From contig CAZNPH010000014.1 of NCBI GenBank assembly GCA_964574985.1, positions 47,308 to 111,307 on the forward strand: a stretch of 64,000 bases of DNA. Reading direction: 5' to 3'. This DNA is from CAZNPH01 sp964574985 (lineage in GTDB: Bacteria; Bacteroidota; Bacteroidia; Bacteroidales; SM23-62). The first letter of the stretch is position 1, and each line of letters begins with the position of its first letter. Both the position numbers and the translations under genes were made by a program. Below are positions 35,437-46,200 of the stretch, piece after piece. The notes beneath the pieces were generated by a model that was not told the origin of the DNA, did no database searches, and saw only the letters and a list, made by a program, of their open reading frames with translations.

Positions 35437-36876
35437 TCATTCCTCCCGTGTTGCCATTTCAGCAGGCTCAATCACCACCAGTTTTCTGAAGGAACATGAT
35501 TGCATGGAACCGCCTCCGGAAGTCACACCCAGGCTCACCCGGTATGAACCCGGCAGAAGGTAGCTGTGGGTAACTTCCCGGTCAACAGACCGGCTGAAGT
35601 CACCGAAATTCCAGTAGTAATTTTCCGGTGTAAAATCCAGATTTGTTTTTTCACCGTCCAGATGGACCATATCCCCGGCAAATACGGTATCCGGTGCAGA
35701 AATATATACCTGGCGTATGTTCTCAACAGGAAGAAAATAGGTGGCCTGATTAAACATCACTTCCCCGGTAAGCTGGTCGATCACATTCAGTTTGATGATG
35801 TATTCACCGGTGGTATCAAAACAATGTTCGGCCATTTCGGACCTGATTTTGGTTCCGTCCCCCATGTCCCACTCATACATATAATTGGTAGTGTCGATAT
35901 CCATGGTCCCCGTTTCAAAGAACTCATAACAATAATTGTTCTCTTCCTGCCGGGTGCATGAATCAAAAACCGGAAAAACGGAGGAGAAACGGTAAATGTC
36001 ATCGGTACGCCTGCGCCGGGAAGTAAAATAACCCTGTTCAAATGTGGAATCGGCAACCAGACTGAAATCATCAAAGACCGTATTAAAGGGAGTTTCCAGT
36101 CGCACAGGGCCCATCCATTTCCCCTTGTAATGAACGGTGTAAAAAATATCCAGCCGGCCTGCACTGTTGTGTTCGCTGGAAGAAAAATACAACCGGCCGG
36201 ATGAATGGACACAGGGGAATACTTCATCTCCTTCCGTGTTGATCTCCGGACCCAGATTCCCGGGTTCTCCCCATCCATCCCCCCGCTTATTGCATACATA
36301 CAGATCAAACCCCCCGTAACCACCGGGCATGTCCGAAGCAAAGTACAATTTTTGCCCGTCAATGCTGAGGGCCGGATGCATATAATTGTAATCGCGTTTG
36401 CAAAAAGCAAGTGCGCCTGGCCTGGTCCATTTGTCCCCTCTGAGTTCAGCCGAGTAAAGTCCGAGCCTGTTCTCAAACCTGCGGATGTTCCCCACTTTTT
36501 TGATCCGGTAATTCCGTGTATAAATGATCAGGTTGCCCTCCCGGTTCAAAACAGCAGGACCTTCATTTTGAGGCGTTCTCAACCGTTTATCGAATATTTC
36601 CGGATTGGTCCATTTTCTGTTGTTCTTCATGGAAACCTGGTACAGGTCATACAAGGGCCTGCCCTGTATATCTTCATAAGTAACCAGAAAATCACTTTTA
36701 CGGCTTGAGCAGAAAACCAAACGGTCCCCGTACCAGAATGGTGAGTATTCATGATACCAGGGTGTGGAAAATTCCGCTTCATCCACCGAATAAACCTCCT
36801 GGGCATATCCCGCCGTGCTGCTAAGGAAGAAAAGCAGAAACGCAAACCGGTATGTTTTCACGAATTTCATGATCAT
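35437..36876 (-). CDS. PD40/PKD-domain periplasmic or surface protein (T9SS-linked)
   Basis: A 479-residue exported protein: signal peptide (FAFLLFFLSSTAGYAQ), an N-terminal WD40-like PD40 propeller (PALSIDGQKLYFASDMPGG, VFPCVHSSGRLYFSSSEHNS, GYFTSRRRRTDDIYRF), then two PKD domains (YMYEWDMGDGTKIRSEM and YYWNFGDFSRSVDREVTHSY). Similar PD40 proteins (PorE-like) support type IX secretion, but no OmpA-type C-terminus follows here. Its start codon overlaps the PorP/SprF stop by one base, so the two are coupled. Confidence 0.87.
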   Translation of the reverse strand: MIMKFVKTYRFAFLLFFLSSTAGYAQEVYSVDEAEFSTPWYHEYSPFWYGDRLVFCSSRKSDFLVTYEDIQGRPLYDLYQVSMKNNRKWTNPEIFDKRLRTPQNEGPAVLNREGNLIIYTRNYRIKKVGNIRRFENRLGLYSAELRGDKWTRPGALAFCKRDYNYMHPALSIDGQKLYFASDMPGGYGGFDLYVCNKRGDGWGEPGNLGPEINTEGDEVFPCVHSSGRLYFSSSEHNSAGRLDIFYTVHYKGKWMGPVRLETPFNTVFDDFSLVADSTFEQGYFTSRRRRTDDIYRFSSVFPVFDSCTRQEENNYCYEFFETGTMDIDTTNYMYEWDMGDGTKIRSEMAEHCFDTTGEYIIKLNVIDQLTGEVMFNQATYFLPVENIRQVYISAPDTVFAGDMVHLDGEKTNLDFTPENYYWNFGDFSRSVDREVTHSYLLPGSYRVSLGVTSGGGSMQSCSFRKLVVIEPAEMATREE

Positions 36877-37796
36877 CAGAAATACCTCGGGTTTACCGCG
36901 TCTACCCTGAATTTGAATTCGTACCTGAGCAATATCTCATGGGATCCGTGATGAAAGCCATTCAGGGCACCAATGGCATAATCATAGGAATAACCCAGTC
37001 TGAACTGCTTCCCGAACTGGATTTCCAGGATCCCCACCACTTCCTGGCTGGACTTGTATGAACCTCCCAGCCAGAGGACATCGTCAAACAGTATGATGTT
37101 CCCGTTCAGGTGATATTTCAGGGGTGTATCGGGTTGATCAATCGTGTAGTCCAGCAAAACGGAAGGCTTGAATTTGAAATTGTCGGAAAAACGCAGCAAA
37201 GCCCCGGTGGTAAACAAATAATTGTACCGTTCATAATCGGGAATGATCTCCCGCTTGTCATCAAGGGACAACAGCAGGGGAACTGAAAAGCCCGCAAAAA
37301 ACCTTCGCGCATAATAATAGATCCCCGCACCGAAATTGGGAAGGATCAGGTTTTCATCCCTGGAAAATGCATCATCGCCCGGATCCCTTAACCGGATATG
37401 ATTGAGCTGGCGGTCATAATGGTTTACTCCCCCTTTCAATCCGAGTGCCAGTTTTCCTTTTCCGACATTGAACCGGTATGCATAATTGAAATAGGCATTG
37501 GAATAACGGTTGACCGATTCCTGTTCATGGTCTACCAGTATCCCGAGGGCCACCCGGTTGTTCTTCATCGGGGCATGGGCACCAAAAGAGAAGACCTCCG
37601 GGGATCCGTTCATGCCCACCCAGTGTTTTCTGTACAGCAGATTGATACTCAGGCATTCCCGGCTCCCGCTATAGGCAGGGTTCAGCACCAGTCCGTTGAA
37701 CAGGTACTGACTCGATGGAAGAAAATCTGTCCCGAATTGCGCATTCAATCCGTTCATGCCCGACAATACAATCAATATGGATATCCATCGTCTCAT
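36876..37796 (-). CDS. Type IX secretion membrane protein PorP/SprF family
   Basis: A 306-residue outer-membrane protein of the PorP/SprF family: signal peptide (ISILIVLSGMNGLNAQ), then QYLFNGLVLNPAYSGSRECLSI, which contains the family hallmark NPAYAG-like motif, and beta-barrel strands to the C-terminal LLRYEFKFR. SprF is needed to display SprB-type adhesins through T9SS. The gene follows the large adhesin with a four-base overlap (ATGA), a typical adhesin-SprF arrangement. Confidence 0.95.
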   Translation of the reverse strand: MRRWISILIVLSGMNGLNAQFGTDFLPSSQYLFNGLVLNPAYSGSRECLSINLLYRKHWVGMNGSPEVFSFGAHAPMKNNRVALGILVDHEQESVNRYSNAYFNYAYRFNVGKGKLALGLKGGVNHYDRQLNHIRLRDPGDDAFSRDENLILPNFGAGIYYYARRFFAGFSVPLLLSLDDKREIIPDYERYNYLFTTGALLRFSDNFKFKPSVLLDYTIDQPDTPLKYHLNGNIILFDDVLWLGGSYKSSQEVVGILEIQFGKQFRLGYSYDYAIGALNGFHHGSHEILLRYEFKFRVDAVNPRYF

Positions 37797-40700
37797 TCGT
37801 TTCCTGCCTTGTAACGCTTCAGCACGACAAATCCGCTGTATGTATGGCCGCTGCCACCTTTGGTAACGCTCAGCGTATAATAATATGTGCCTTCCGGCAC
37901 CGGTTCACCAGAGGATGTTTTTCCGTCCCAGACCTTACCATCCGATAAACCGGTGAAATTTTCATGATCGATCTTTCTGACCTCATAACCCTGTTTTGAA
38001 TAGATCACCAGTTCCCATGTATCCGCAAAATCAAGTCCTTCCACCACAAAATAATCATTGATCGCGTCCCCGTTGGGAGAAAATCCCTCATAAAATTTCA
38101 TGTCATACCGGGTCACCGCCACCTCATCTTCGGTGACAATGCAGGGGCCGTTTTCGACTTTCCATTTATATACCGTGGTTGCATTCAAAACCAGGTCTAC
38201 CGTGGTTGCGTGGGGATCAAAGGGATCGCTGACATCCCCTTCGCCAGCTACCACATTCCAGGTTCCGGTTCCGGCAGTGGCCGGGTCAGCATTGAGCCGT
38301 ACCCTGTCAGCAAAAAATACAGTGGTGTCTTCTCCGGCATAAGCCGGGCGGGGACGTTCAAAAAATGTGATCCGGGTGTTGTCGCCAACCGGTGCACATA
38401 CCCCGTGAACAGCCGAAAAACGCAGCAAATAATCCACTGTGTCTTTGCCGCTTACTTTGGTGCTCACCATGGTTGTTTTCTGTCGGGGGCTGTGAATGAT
38501 CAGATCCGGATCTCCTTCTTCCAGGGTCCACCGGAAAGAACCCACATCGGCTGTTGCCGTCAACCAGGCCATCGTATCACAAACAGCATCCGGAGCAGGA
38601 GCATCAATTTCCGGCAACTTGAAAACCGTATATGCCGTATTTCCGGTCAGGCTGTCCGTATTGGCCACACATCCGTTTCCATCGGTCAGACCGAGGGCTT
38701 CGTAAACATAGGTTGTGGTATCCCCGGTAACCGGCTGTACGGGGATCTGTGCATCCATATCCTCAATCCCTCCAAGGATTACCGGAGAATTGATGCCATC
38801 GGTGTATTCAAGGGTCCATGGCGGTGTCCCGGTGAGTCCTATTTCAAAATCCAGTGTCAAACCCGACGATGCATCATAGCAAAATGTATCGGTCAGTGTT
38901 TTGATATGGCCGGTGGGCAAGGGATGGATCCGGACAAGGGTGGGCGCACTTGTATCCACGCAGGCGCCGGAACTCACAATCCTTTTATAATAAACGGAAT
39001 CCTGAAGTTCCGGAGAAACATAATCTTCGGGGGTATCAGGTGGTACGGCAGTGCTCCAGGCGGTTCCACCCAAACTCTGAAGCCACAGGTAATCATATGT
39101 TTTCTCATCCCCTCCCTCCAGAGAAGTAAGATCCGAGGTATAATCCAGGGTGATGGTTTCATTGTAGCAGGTGTATGTCGGTGTGCCTGTTTCAATCCGG
39201 TTTCCGGCGATGGCATCCTGAACCACGATTTGAACCGAATCACTGGTATTCCGGCAGGCACCGGAATGTATGATCCGCTGATAATAGGTTGTGTCTGTCA
39301 GGGGACCGGGATGATAATCAAACTGGTCATTGATCCCGGTGGCAAACTGCCAATCCGTGTCATTTTCCCTGTACTCCCATACATAGTAGTAGGTCCCGTC
39401 ACCTCCCGAGGGACCGGGTATTTGTCCGGCTACATGGTCCGGTATGCCTCCGTTGCACACGGTATCATTTCCGGCAATCAGATTGTCGCTGATCAGCGGA
39501 TGAACATATGCTGCAATTTCATTGCTGGTATCACGGCATGCTCCGGAAGTGACCACCCGCCTGTAAAAAACCGAATCGGTCAGCACACCGGGGAAATACA
39601 GCGCAGAATCGTTTTTGCCTTCGGCTGCTGACCATCCGCCGGTATTGCCACGGCTTATCCACTGGTATGCATAATGGATCAGGTCCCCTCCGCCCGGTTC
39701 AGGCCCGGCATGGATCAGTTTCTGCGCAGTATCCCCTTCACAGATGGTTTGATCGTCAGCAATGATATTGCTGGTGATCAATGGATTGACATTCACGGCC
39801 AGCTCATTGCTGGTGTCGGTACATGCATCATCGATCCCGCTGTACAGGATCCTGCGGAAAAATAATGTGTCGGTCATAACGCCCGGAGACCAAAAAGCTG
39901 AGGTTACACCCGCATCACTCCAGAGTTGCTTGTCGTTACTGGTCTGCCAGCGGTATCTCCGGTCGGCCGGATCCCCCCCGAAAATGGTTTCCCCGTAAAG
40001 GGTACCTGGTTCGGTAAATGCGCAGATGGTGGTGTCCTCATGAATGATATTGCCCCTCAGTGAATCGAGTACGGTAAGGGTCACCGTGTTGCTGGTATCA
40101 ACACAAACATGCGATGAAACGATCCTCCGGTAATATGTTGTATCCCTGAGTACATCCGGATCATATGCCAGTCCGTCTACATCCCCCCCGGCTGAATCCC
40201 AGACGAATCCGTTCCCGGCCGCTTCCCAAAGGTAAGTATAGGTGCCGTTGCCGCCGGTAACCGGTGGGGCAGCATGCACCAGCAAGTCGGGATCCACACC
40301 GTCACAAATGGTATCATCGGCCGCGATCAGGTTGTTCTGGATGGCCGGAAGCACGTTCACCGTTACCACCGTACTGGTATCTTTTGTTCCTCCCGATATC
40401 ACGATCCTTCTGTAATGGGTGGTGTCAAACAAAACGCCCGGAGCATAATACCGCTGATCGGGAACACCATCCGCGGTTGCCCATGATCCCATGTCCGTGC
40501 TTTCCTCCCAGAGATATTCATATGAACCTGTTCCACCCTTGGGAGCACTGGCTTTCAGTGTGTCGGGCCTTTGCCCCTGGCAAATGTCCCGGTCATCGGG
40601 AACCAGATTGAAAAGAAATCCCCTGATGGGAATGATCAGACTATCCTGTTCTCCGCCTTTGCTGGCAATACTCGCTCCGTATGTGTTGTTGCTTCCGTTG

Positions 40701-42013
40701 TATTTGCCCGGATTCCCCCGGAAGAAGCTGGTGGTAACATTCCCCGGTAGTCCGACCATGGAATGCCAGAGAAAACCTCCTCCCCCTCCGCCACCCGGCC
40801 CGGTGGTATCGTTTACATGGGCGGTGCTTCCTCCGTCTCCCCCCATGGCCTCGAAATAAACATTGCCTTTATACTGGCTAACGTCAGCCACAATCCCTCC
40901 TCCACCGCCACCGCCACCGGCACCTGCCGTAGCCAGGGCATCAACATCAGACCCGTTGGCCCGGATGGTATCGTTCCCGGGGACCTCAAGCGTATCGGCA
41001 ATCAGAATAATGAGTCCGCCCCCGCTGCCACCCGCCGTAGCTTCATACTGAGGCGGTGTCTGGGTACCGGTTCCTCCGCCTCCCCCCATGAATATCCGGT
41101 TCTTGAAACTGCCGCTGTTCACATAATACGTATTGAACAATATTTGCCCTCCTTCACCGCCAAAGTCGGATTCAAATCCGCATGTATTGACCTCATATCC
41201 TCCGCTGCCTCCGGCACCCCAGTTACCACCCCCGCCACCTCCCGCGTATTTCCCGTTTCCACCGCCCCCCGCGTTGATTGCTTTTCTTTTGCCCCGGTTG
41301 TAGGAAAAGTCATCCACCACAACACCCTCTCCTTTGAAACCGGCTGTATCATCAGAGGAAGAAACATAAAAATTTTCCTGGTAAGAAGGATCTGTTGCCG
41401 CACAATTGCCCGAGAAATCATCGGAAGAAGGATCGCCTCCCCTGAATCCCATCCCGGTTACATCCAGGGCAGCGTTGAGGGTCAGTTTGCGGTTGACGAT
41501 CATGGCAAGAATGCCGCCCGTTTTACTCACCGGGTCCCACGGTTGTGCAGTCAGGGGCGAATTCACAACCGCATGGTTATATGTAGGCACCCTGACCAGC
41601 TGTCCTGTTTCCCCGGTCTTGTAAGGCTGGAGTCCGGGCAAGGTCGCATTGAAGGTAATGACATTCCCGTTGATTGAATTGATGATCCAGAAACCATAAT
41701 AGCCGGTATTGTTGGTATTGTAAATGGTCCCTGTCCCAAATATCTTGTATTCGATCTCGATGCCTTTCATTTGTATCAGCATCACGGTGTCTTTCACACT
41801 GAATCCGGATGCATCGCTCACCACCACACTGTCCAGGTCGGTATCGTCGAGGTTGTGCACAGACAGTATCCTGGTATATTCATTGATCACCGGACCGGTG
41901 ATTTCGGTCTGTGCCCTGGCACCGGGACAAAACCAGATCATGAATGCCAGGGCAAAAAAGATGCAAAGGCATGTGCGGTTCGTGCAATGATATTTATACC
42001 GGCTTGTTTTCAC
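37793..42013 (-). CDS. T9SS adhesin with gliding-motility-associated C-terminal domain
   Basis: A 1406-residue cell-surface protein. It begins at GTG (42011-42013) with a signal peptide (CLCIFFALAFMIWFCPGARAQ). An N-terminal region with Gly-rich loops (AGGGGGGNWGAGGSGG) is followed by six repeats of about 90-95 residues (about residues 470-1040), each with D-x-T-I-C, a Y-x-Y-x-W segment and a T-x-Y-R-R-I-V-x-S-G-x-x-x-D-T-S block. The end carries the gliding-motility-associated domain used as type-B T9SS sorting signal: FSPNGDAINDYFVVEG, WELVIYSKQGYEV, VWDGKTSSGEPVPEGTYYYTL. It is probably exported and anchored or moved by T9SS. Related to SprB but much shorter. First gene of the five-gene surface operon. 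Confidence 0.93.
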   Translation of the reverse strand: MKTSRYKYHCTNRTCLCIFFALAFMIWFCPGARAQTEITGPVINEYTRILSVHNLDDTDLDSVVVSDASGFSVKDTVMLIQMKGIEIEYKIFGTGTIYNTNNTGYYGFWIINSINGNVITFNATLPGLQPYKTGETGQLVRVPTYNHAVVNSPLTAQPWDPVSKTGGILAMIVNRKLTLNAALDVTGMGFRGGDPSSDDFSGNCAATDPSYQENFYVSSSDDTAGFKGEGVVVDDFSYNRGKRKAINAGGGGNGKYAGGGGGGNWGAGGSGGYEVNTCGFESDFGGEGGQILFNTYYVNSGSFKNRIFMGGGGGTGTQTPPQYEATAGGSGGGLIILIADTLEVPGNDTIRANGSDVDALATAGAGGGGGGGGIVADVSQYKGNVYFEAMGGDGGSTAHVNDTTGPGGGGGGGFLWHSMVGLPGNVTTSFFRGNPGKYNGSNNTYGASIASKGGEQDSLIIPIRGFLFNLVPDDRDICQGQRPDTLKASAPKGGTGSYEYLWEESTDMGSWATADGVPDQRYYAPGVLFDTTHYRRIVISGGTKDTSTVVTVNVLPAIQNNLIAADDTICDGVDPDLLVHAAPPVTGGNGTYTYLWEAAGNGFVWDSAGGDVDGLAYDPDVLRDTTYYRRIVSSHVCVDTSNTVTLTVLDSLRGNIIHEDTTICAFTEPGTLYGETIFGGDPADRRYRWQTSNDKQLWSDAGVTSAFWSPGVMTDTLFFRRILYSGIDDACTDTSNELAVNVNPLITSNIIADDQTICEGDTAQKLIHAGPEPGGGDLIHYAYQWISRGNTGGWSAAEGKNDSALYFPGVLTDSVFYRRVVTSGACRDTSNEIAAYVHPLISDNLIAGNDTVCNGGIPDHVAGQIPGPSGGDGTYYYVWEYRENDTDWQFATGINDQFDYHPGPLTDTTYYQRIIHSGACRNTSDSVQIVVQDAIAGNRIETGTPTYTCYNETITLDYTSDLTSLEGGDEKTYDYLWLQSLGGTAWSTAVPPDTPEDYVSPELQDSVYYKRIVSSGACVDTSAPTLVRIHPLPTGHIKTLTDTFCYDASSGLTLDFEIGLTGTPPWTLEYTDGINSPVILGGIEDMDAQIPVQPVTGDTTTYVYEALGLTDGNGCVANTDSLTGNTAYTVFKLPEIDAPAPDAVCDTMAWLTATADVGSFRWTLEEGDPDLIIHSPRQKTTMVSTKVSGKDTVDYLLRFSAVHGVCAPVGDNTRITFFERPRPAYAGEDTTVFFADRVRLNADPATAGTGTWNVVAGEGDVSDPFDPHATTVDLVLNATTVYKWKVENGPCIVTEDEVAVTRYDMKFYEGFSPNGDAINDYFVVEGLDFADTWELVIYSKQGYEVRKIDHENFTGLSDGKVWDGKTSSGEPVPEGTYYYTLSVTKGGSGHTYSGFVVLKRYKAGNE
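38895..40600 (-). repeat. Six tandem coding repeats in the adhesin
   Basis: Within the adhesin, six diverged units of about 90-95 codons are arranged head to tail. Each unit has a Cys in the T-I-C or T-V-C motif, a W in a Y-x-Y-x-W strand and a second Cys before D-T-S, suggesting Ig-like folds with a disulfide. The nucleotide sequences have diverged, so this is an old domain array and not a recent expansion. Confidence 0.8.
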
Positions 42014-42124
42014 CCTGTTGACAAAACAATGAAAAGGGTTCGTTTACAGCGGTTCCCATGGATAAATAAAAAATAAAAATAAACAATAATTTAAGTTTAT
42101 GAAAATCGACTTACCAACACAAGA

Positions 42125-43249
42125 CTAACTTGCCGGCCCTTTGAAATCCCGGATTTTGCGGGCGAGTTTCCTGATGTTCTCAACCGTTATGGCGTGTTTT
42201 CTTGTCCCGTAGGTTCCCAGTAAATATCCATAGGGCCGGAGGGACTCCACATGCTCACAGATGACATGGAAAACGGCAAGTGCGGGGACGACCACAAACA
42301 TGCCGGGGATCCCCCAGACCATGCCTGCAGCGATCAGCCCGATGATGATGATGAAAGGACTGAGTTTGACATTTGCCCCGACAATATTGGGGGTAAGTAT
42401 GTTGTTTTCGGTGAACTGGATGATTGCATACAGAACAATAACTTTCAGACCGAGCGCGAAAGAATCACCGGCAAGCAATGCATAGGCGATGGGAATGGAC
42501 GCACCGATCCATGTTCCGAAATACGGAATATAATTGAATAGTGCTGAAAGCACGCCGAGGATCATGGCATACCGGACCCCCAGGATCAAGAGTCCGCTCG
42601 AGTTCAATACACAAAGGATCAGCACCACGGTGGTCACCCCGCCCATGTAACGGGAAACCAGCCTGGCGACCTCCCGCAGGATTTTCAGGGTGGTAAACCG
42701 TTTTTCATCAGATACCAGTTTCAGGATAAAATAGGCAAATTTTGTGCGATAGTAAAGGAACAGGAATACATATACCGGCATGATGAATATACGGAACAGG
42801 GTTCCGGCAGTAGAAGAAAAAAGCCGGTTGTAAAAATTGCTTCCCGCCTCGAAAAGTCCGACCACCCTGTCCCGCAGAAAATGAACCAGTTGGATGTCGG
42901 AGATTTGAAACGTATCCTCCAGGAATGATTCCATCAGGTCGATGTTTTTCAGTGCTTTCGTCCTGATGCTTGGAAAATCGTCAACAAAAACACCGATCTG
43001 GTTATACACAAACATCATCCCTCCGAAGACAACGGTAATTCCCAGCAAAATGCTGATCAGGATGGCGGCGATCCTGGGTACACGGTGCATCTCCAGAAAA
43101 TTGGCAATGGGAAAGAGCAGGTATGCGAACAATACCCCCAACGCTATGGGATACAGGAACAGTTTTGCCTGGATCAGTACATAAAACAGCAAAATGATGG
43201 ACAGCAGGAAAAAACTGAATCTCATGGTACCCGGAAAATGCTGCTTCAT
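42125..43249 (-). CDS. AI-2E family transporter (UPF0118)
   Basis: A 374-residue inner-membrane protein with about eight membrane helices in the AI-2E/UPF0118 pattern: an N-terminal helical pair, a cytoplasmic/periplasmic segment, RLVSRYMGGVTTVVLILCVLN, LSALFNYIPYFGTWIGASIPI and the conserved NIVGANVKLSPFIIIIGLIAAGMVWGIPGMFVVVP near the C-terminus. Members export autoinducer-2 or exchange Na+ for H+. The substrate cannot be told. It overlaps the end of the histidine kinase gene by four bases. Confidence 0.93.
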   Translation of the reverse strand: MKQHFPGTMRFSFFLLSIILLFYVLIQAKLFLYPIALGVLFAYLLFPIANFLEMHRVPRIAAILISILLGITVVFGGMMFVYNQIGVFVDDFPSIRTKALKNIDLMESFLEDTFQISDIQLVHFLRDRVVGLFEAGSNFYNRLFSSTAGTLFRIFIMPVYVFLFLYYRTKFAYFILKLVSDEKRFTTLKILREVARLVSRYMGGVTTVVLILCVLNSSGLLILGVRYAMILGVLSALFNYIPYFGTWIGASIPIAYALLAGDSFALGLKVIVLYAIIQFTENNILTPNIVGANVKLSPFIIIIGLIAAGMVWGIPGMFVVVPALAVFHVICEHVESLRPYGYLLGTYGTRKHAITVENIRKLARKIRDFKGPAS

Positions 43250-46200
43250 GTCGTCTGGTTTGATGGATATGATATCAACGGAAGACGTATGATAAAGACA
43301 GTTCCTTCGCCCATTTTTGTTTCATATTCCACGCTCCCTCCTGCATTTTCAACCACCCGCTTCACGATGGCCAATCCGAGCCCCATACCGCTGGTCTTGG
43401 TGGTGAAATTCGGCTGAAAAAGCCGGTCTCCGATTTCTTCGGGAATGCCTTTTCCGTTATCGATCACCCTGACCACGGCCAGGCCGTCAACCGTTCTCAG
43501 TTCAATCCTGATCATGCCTTTCCTGTCTTCAGGAATGGATTGGATGGCATTCTTGATCAGGTTTATGAAGACCCGGGTGACCTGTTCCCTGTCGGCCAGG
43601 ACCATGGCTTTTCTGTCATTCTGCAATTCAATCCTGAAGCGTACGTTCTTTGTATCGGAAAACAAGCTGACCGCATTTTTTATTTTCGTTTCCATATCCA
43701 CTTCCTGGAATTCGGATCTGGGCATTTTGGCAAAGTTTGAAAATTCCGTGGCGATGGAGGAAAGATCGTCGATCTGTTCGATCAGGTTCTGGCTGATCCT
43801 TTTCACATTCTCTTCCCAGTGTTCGGGATCATCCTGCCATGCCCTCCGGAGATGCTGAATGCTGAGTTTCATGGGGGTAAGCGGATTTTTGATCTCGTGG
43901 GCGATTTGTTTGGCCATCTCCCGCCATGCTGTTTCCCGCTCGGAACGCGCCAGCAAATCGGCGCTCCCTGCCAGCTGATCCACCATGTTATTGTATTCAT
44001 TTACCAGATTACCGATCTCGTCCTCCCCGTGGTATTCGATTTTTTCATTCATCCCGTCCAGACTGATCTTTCCGATCCTGTTCCGGATCATCCGCAGTGG
44101 CTGGGTGATCCTGGAAGACATCACAACCGCCAGGATGATGCTGACAAAGATCAGCAGCACATAAAAATTCACAATGGCCACAATGAGGTTGGATATTTCC
44201 CGGGTAAGGACATTCTGCCGGGTGAAATAAGGCAGGTTCAGGTATGCCAGCAACTGGTTCTCGCTGTTCATGAAAGGAACATAAGAGGACAGGTACCGCA
44301 AACTGCCTATCTTTTCATCATGGACAAATTCCGTTTGTTTACGGATCACCAGCTCCAGGTAGGCATCGGGGTCAATTTTCCTGCTGATCAGCTCCCGGTC
44401 AAATATCTCCTCTCTTGAAGTGGCCAGGAGGTCACCGTGTTCGTCATAAAGATTGATATCGGTATAGAATACATTCGAGAACTTGATCAGCAACTCACCC
44501 AGGCTCAGGTATTTATCCGAATGCCAGTCCGCTGTGATATCCCTTTCAAATTCCAGCTTGTGCACCAGCTCAATATAAACCGACTGTGTTTTTTCACTCA
44601 GATCATCATAATGCCGCTGTCTGTATTGCTGAATGCTGTAATATATTGAGCCTGAACCGATCAGCAAAAAAGAAACCAGTAAAAGGGAAATGATGGTAAA
44701 CTGGATCTTGTTTTTAAAGTCGGGACGGAGGCTCCTGCGCAATAGCGAAATGTTGCTCAGGAAAAGCAGCAGGGTCAGCAACAGGAAATAAAAAATAAAA
44801 ATATAGGTAAAAGATATCACCACATCAATCAAATTCAATACCGGATGACTGAGCAGAATGGTGTTGTCTTCATTGATGTTGTATACCAGATGGTCATACC
44901 CTGCCCTTTTGATAAAACGGAATTTACTGTTCCCGCCGCTGTACATTGAAACCTCCAGGCTATAGGGGAAACCGCCCGACTGGGTGATAAGCTGCCCCTT
45001 ATGATACTTGGCGTAGGAATATCCCTGAAGCAGCTCGTTGTGCCGTACTTTCCCTTCAAGCAACAATTCCGGATAACCCAGTTCTTCGGCGATCAGCCTG
45101 CTGTCCAGTTCAATGAACAGGGTCATGACACCGGTGGTGTCCCGGGAAGGATAGTAGTCAACTGATGCAAAATAGCTTATCCTTCCGTTGAGGTTGTCAA
45201 TGAAATAAAATCTGCTGTCGGGAAGTTCAACTCCCGTTCGTTTAACCAGTGTATCAAAAAAACTGTAGCAGTGCCGCCAAACATCATCCGGGGGTTGGAT
45301 GTAAACACTGTCCCGGGGGGAACAAACCGTTATCTGAAGATCATATTTATCCCAGAAACCGGTAAAATATTCCCTGACAAGATGGTTGTAGATCCGGTCA
45401 ATGTTCACATATCTTCCTGTCAGCTGGGAACCGATGAAAGGATCCTTCGCCAGATCATCCTCCAGCCTGCTGAGCAGGAACTCGGCCACCGGATCATGTT
45501 CGTCGGCAAGGTTTTCTGCCAGCACTTTCATGTTTTTGTCCCGTTTCTGCATGGAATAATGGATGGTCAGATAGTCAACGAACAGGGAAAAAAGAAAGAT
45601 CAGCAGAACAAACGCCGGGTAACCGTAACGGAACCGGCCGGTGGTCCGGATGACAAGCACAGTGGTAAACATCAGCAGAAAGAATATCACCAGGAAAGGA
45701 TTGCAGCTTATCCCCGCCATCCGGCAAAACAAAACAATCAGAAGGATGGACGCAAGGTAATGAACGACAATCCAGACCACTGAAAGGGATTTTCTGTAAA
45801 CCAGCAGATAGCCATCCAGAAGCAGGACAAAGGATGCAATGAAAAACCCGATGATCAGAAATCCGGCCAGGGAATAGGCATTCAAATCGAGAACCCGGTA
45901 GGGTTCAAAATTGATGTTCGAATCGAGGATCAGCTTCCGCATGAGATGGCCTGAAAAAAACAGGCACAGGACAACCAGGCACAGGAACAGGAACTGAACC
46001 GTGGCCCGTAAAACGGGAGAAGCCCTTTCAGTAAGTTGCCGGAAACCAAAATCACGATAAAAATTGTACACGATGAAAAAGATGAACAATGAAAGCATGA
46101 AAAGGTGGCCGAGAGAAGGAAGAAAGTTCGATGACGCATACTGCTGCGGTGAAAACAATGCCGATCTGACCGTTGTATCCGGAAGATCGCAGGTGGCCAG

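Noticed and set aside
38210..39631. Plus-strand open frame of 473 codons inside the adhesin gene
   Set aside because: The minus strand has recognisable repeats and a T9SS C-terminal domain. The plus frame has low-complexity Cys/Gly/Ile composition typical of a shadow.
40800..41300. Clustered repeated GGC/CCACC-rich units
   Set aside because: They encode Gly-rich loops of the adhesin. Unit length varies and there are no conserved spacers, so this is not a CRISPR array.
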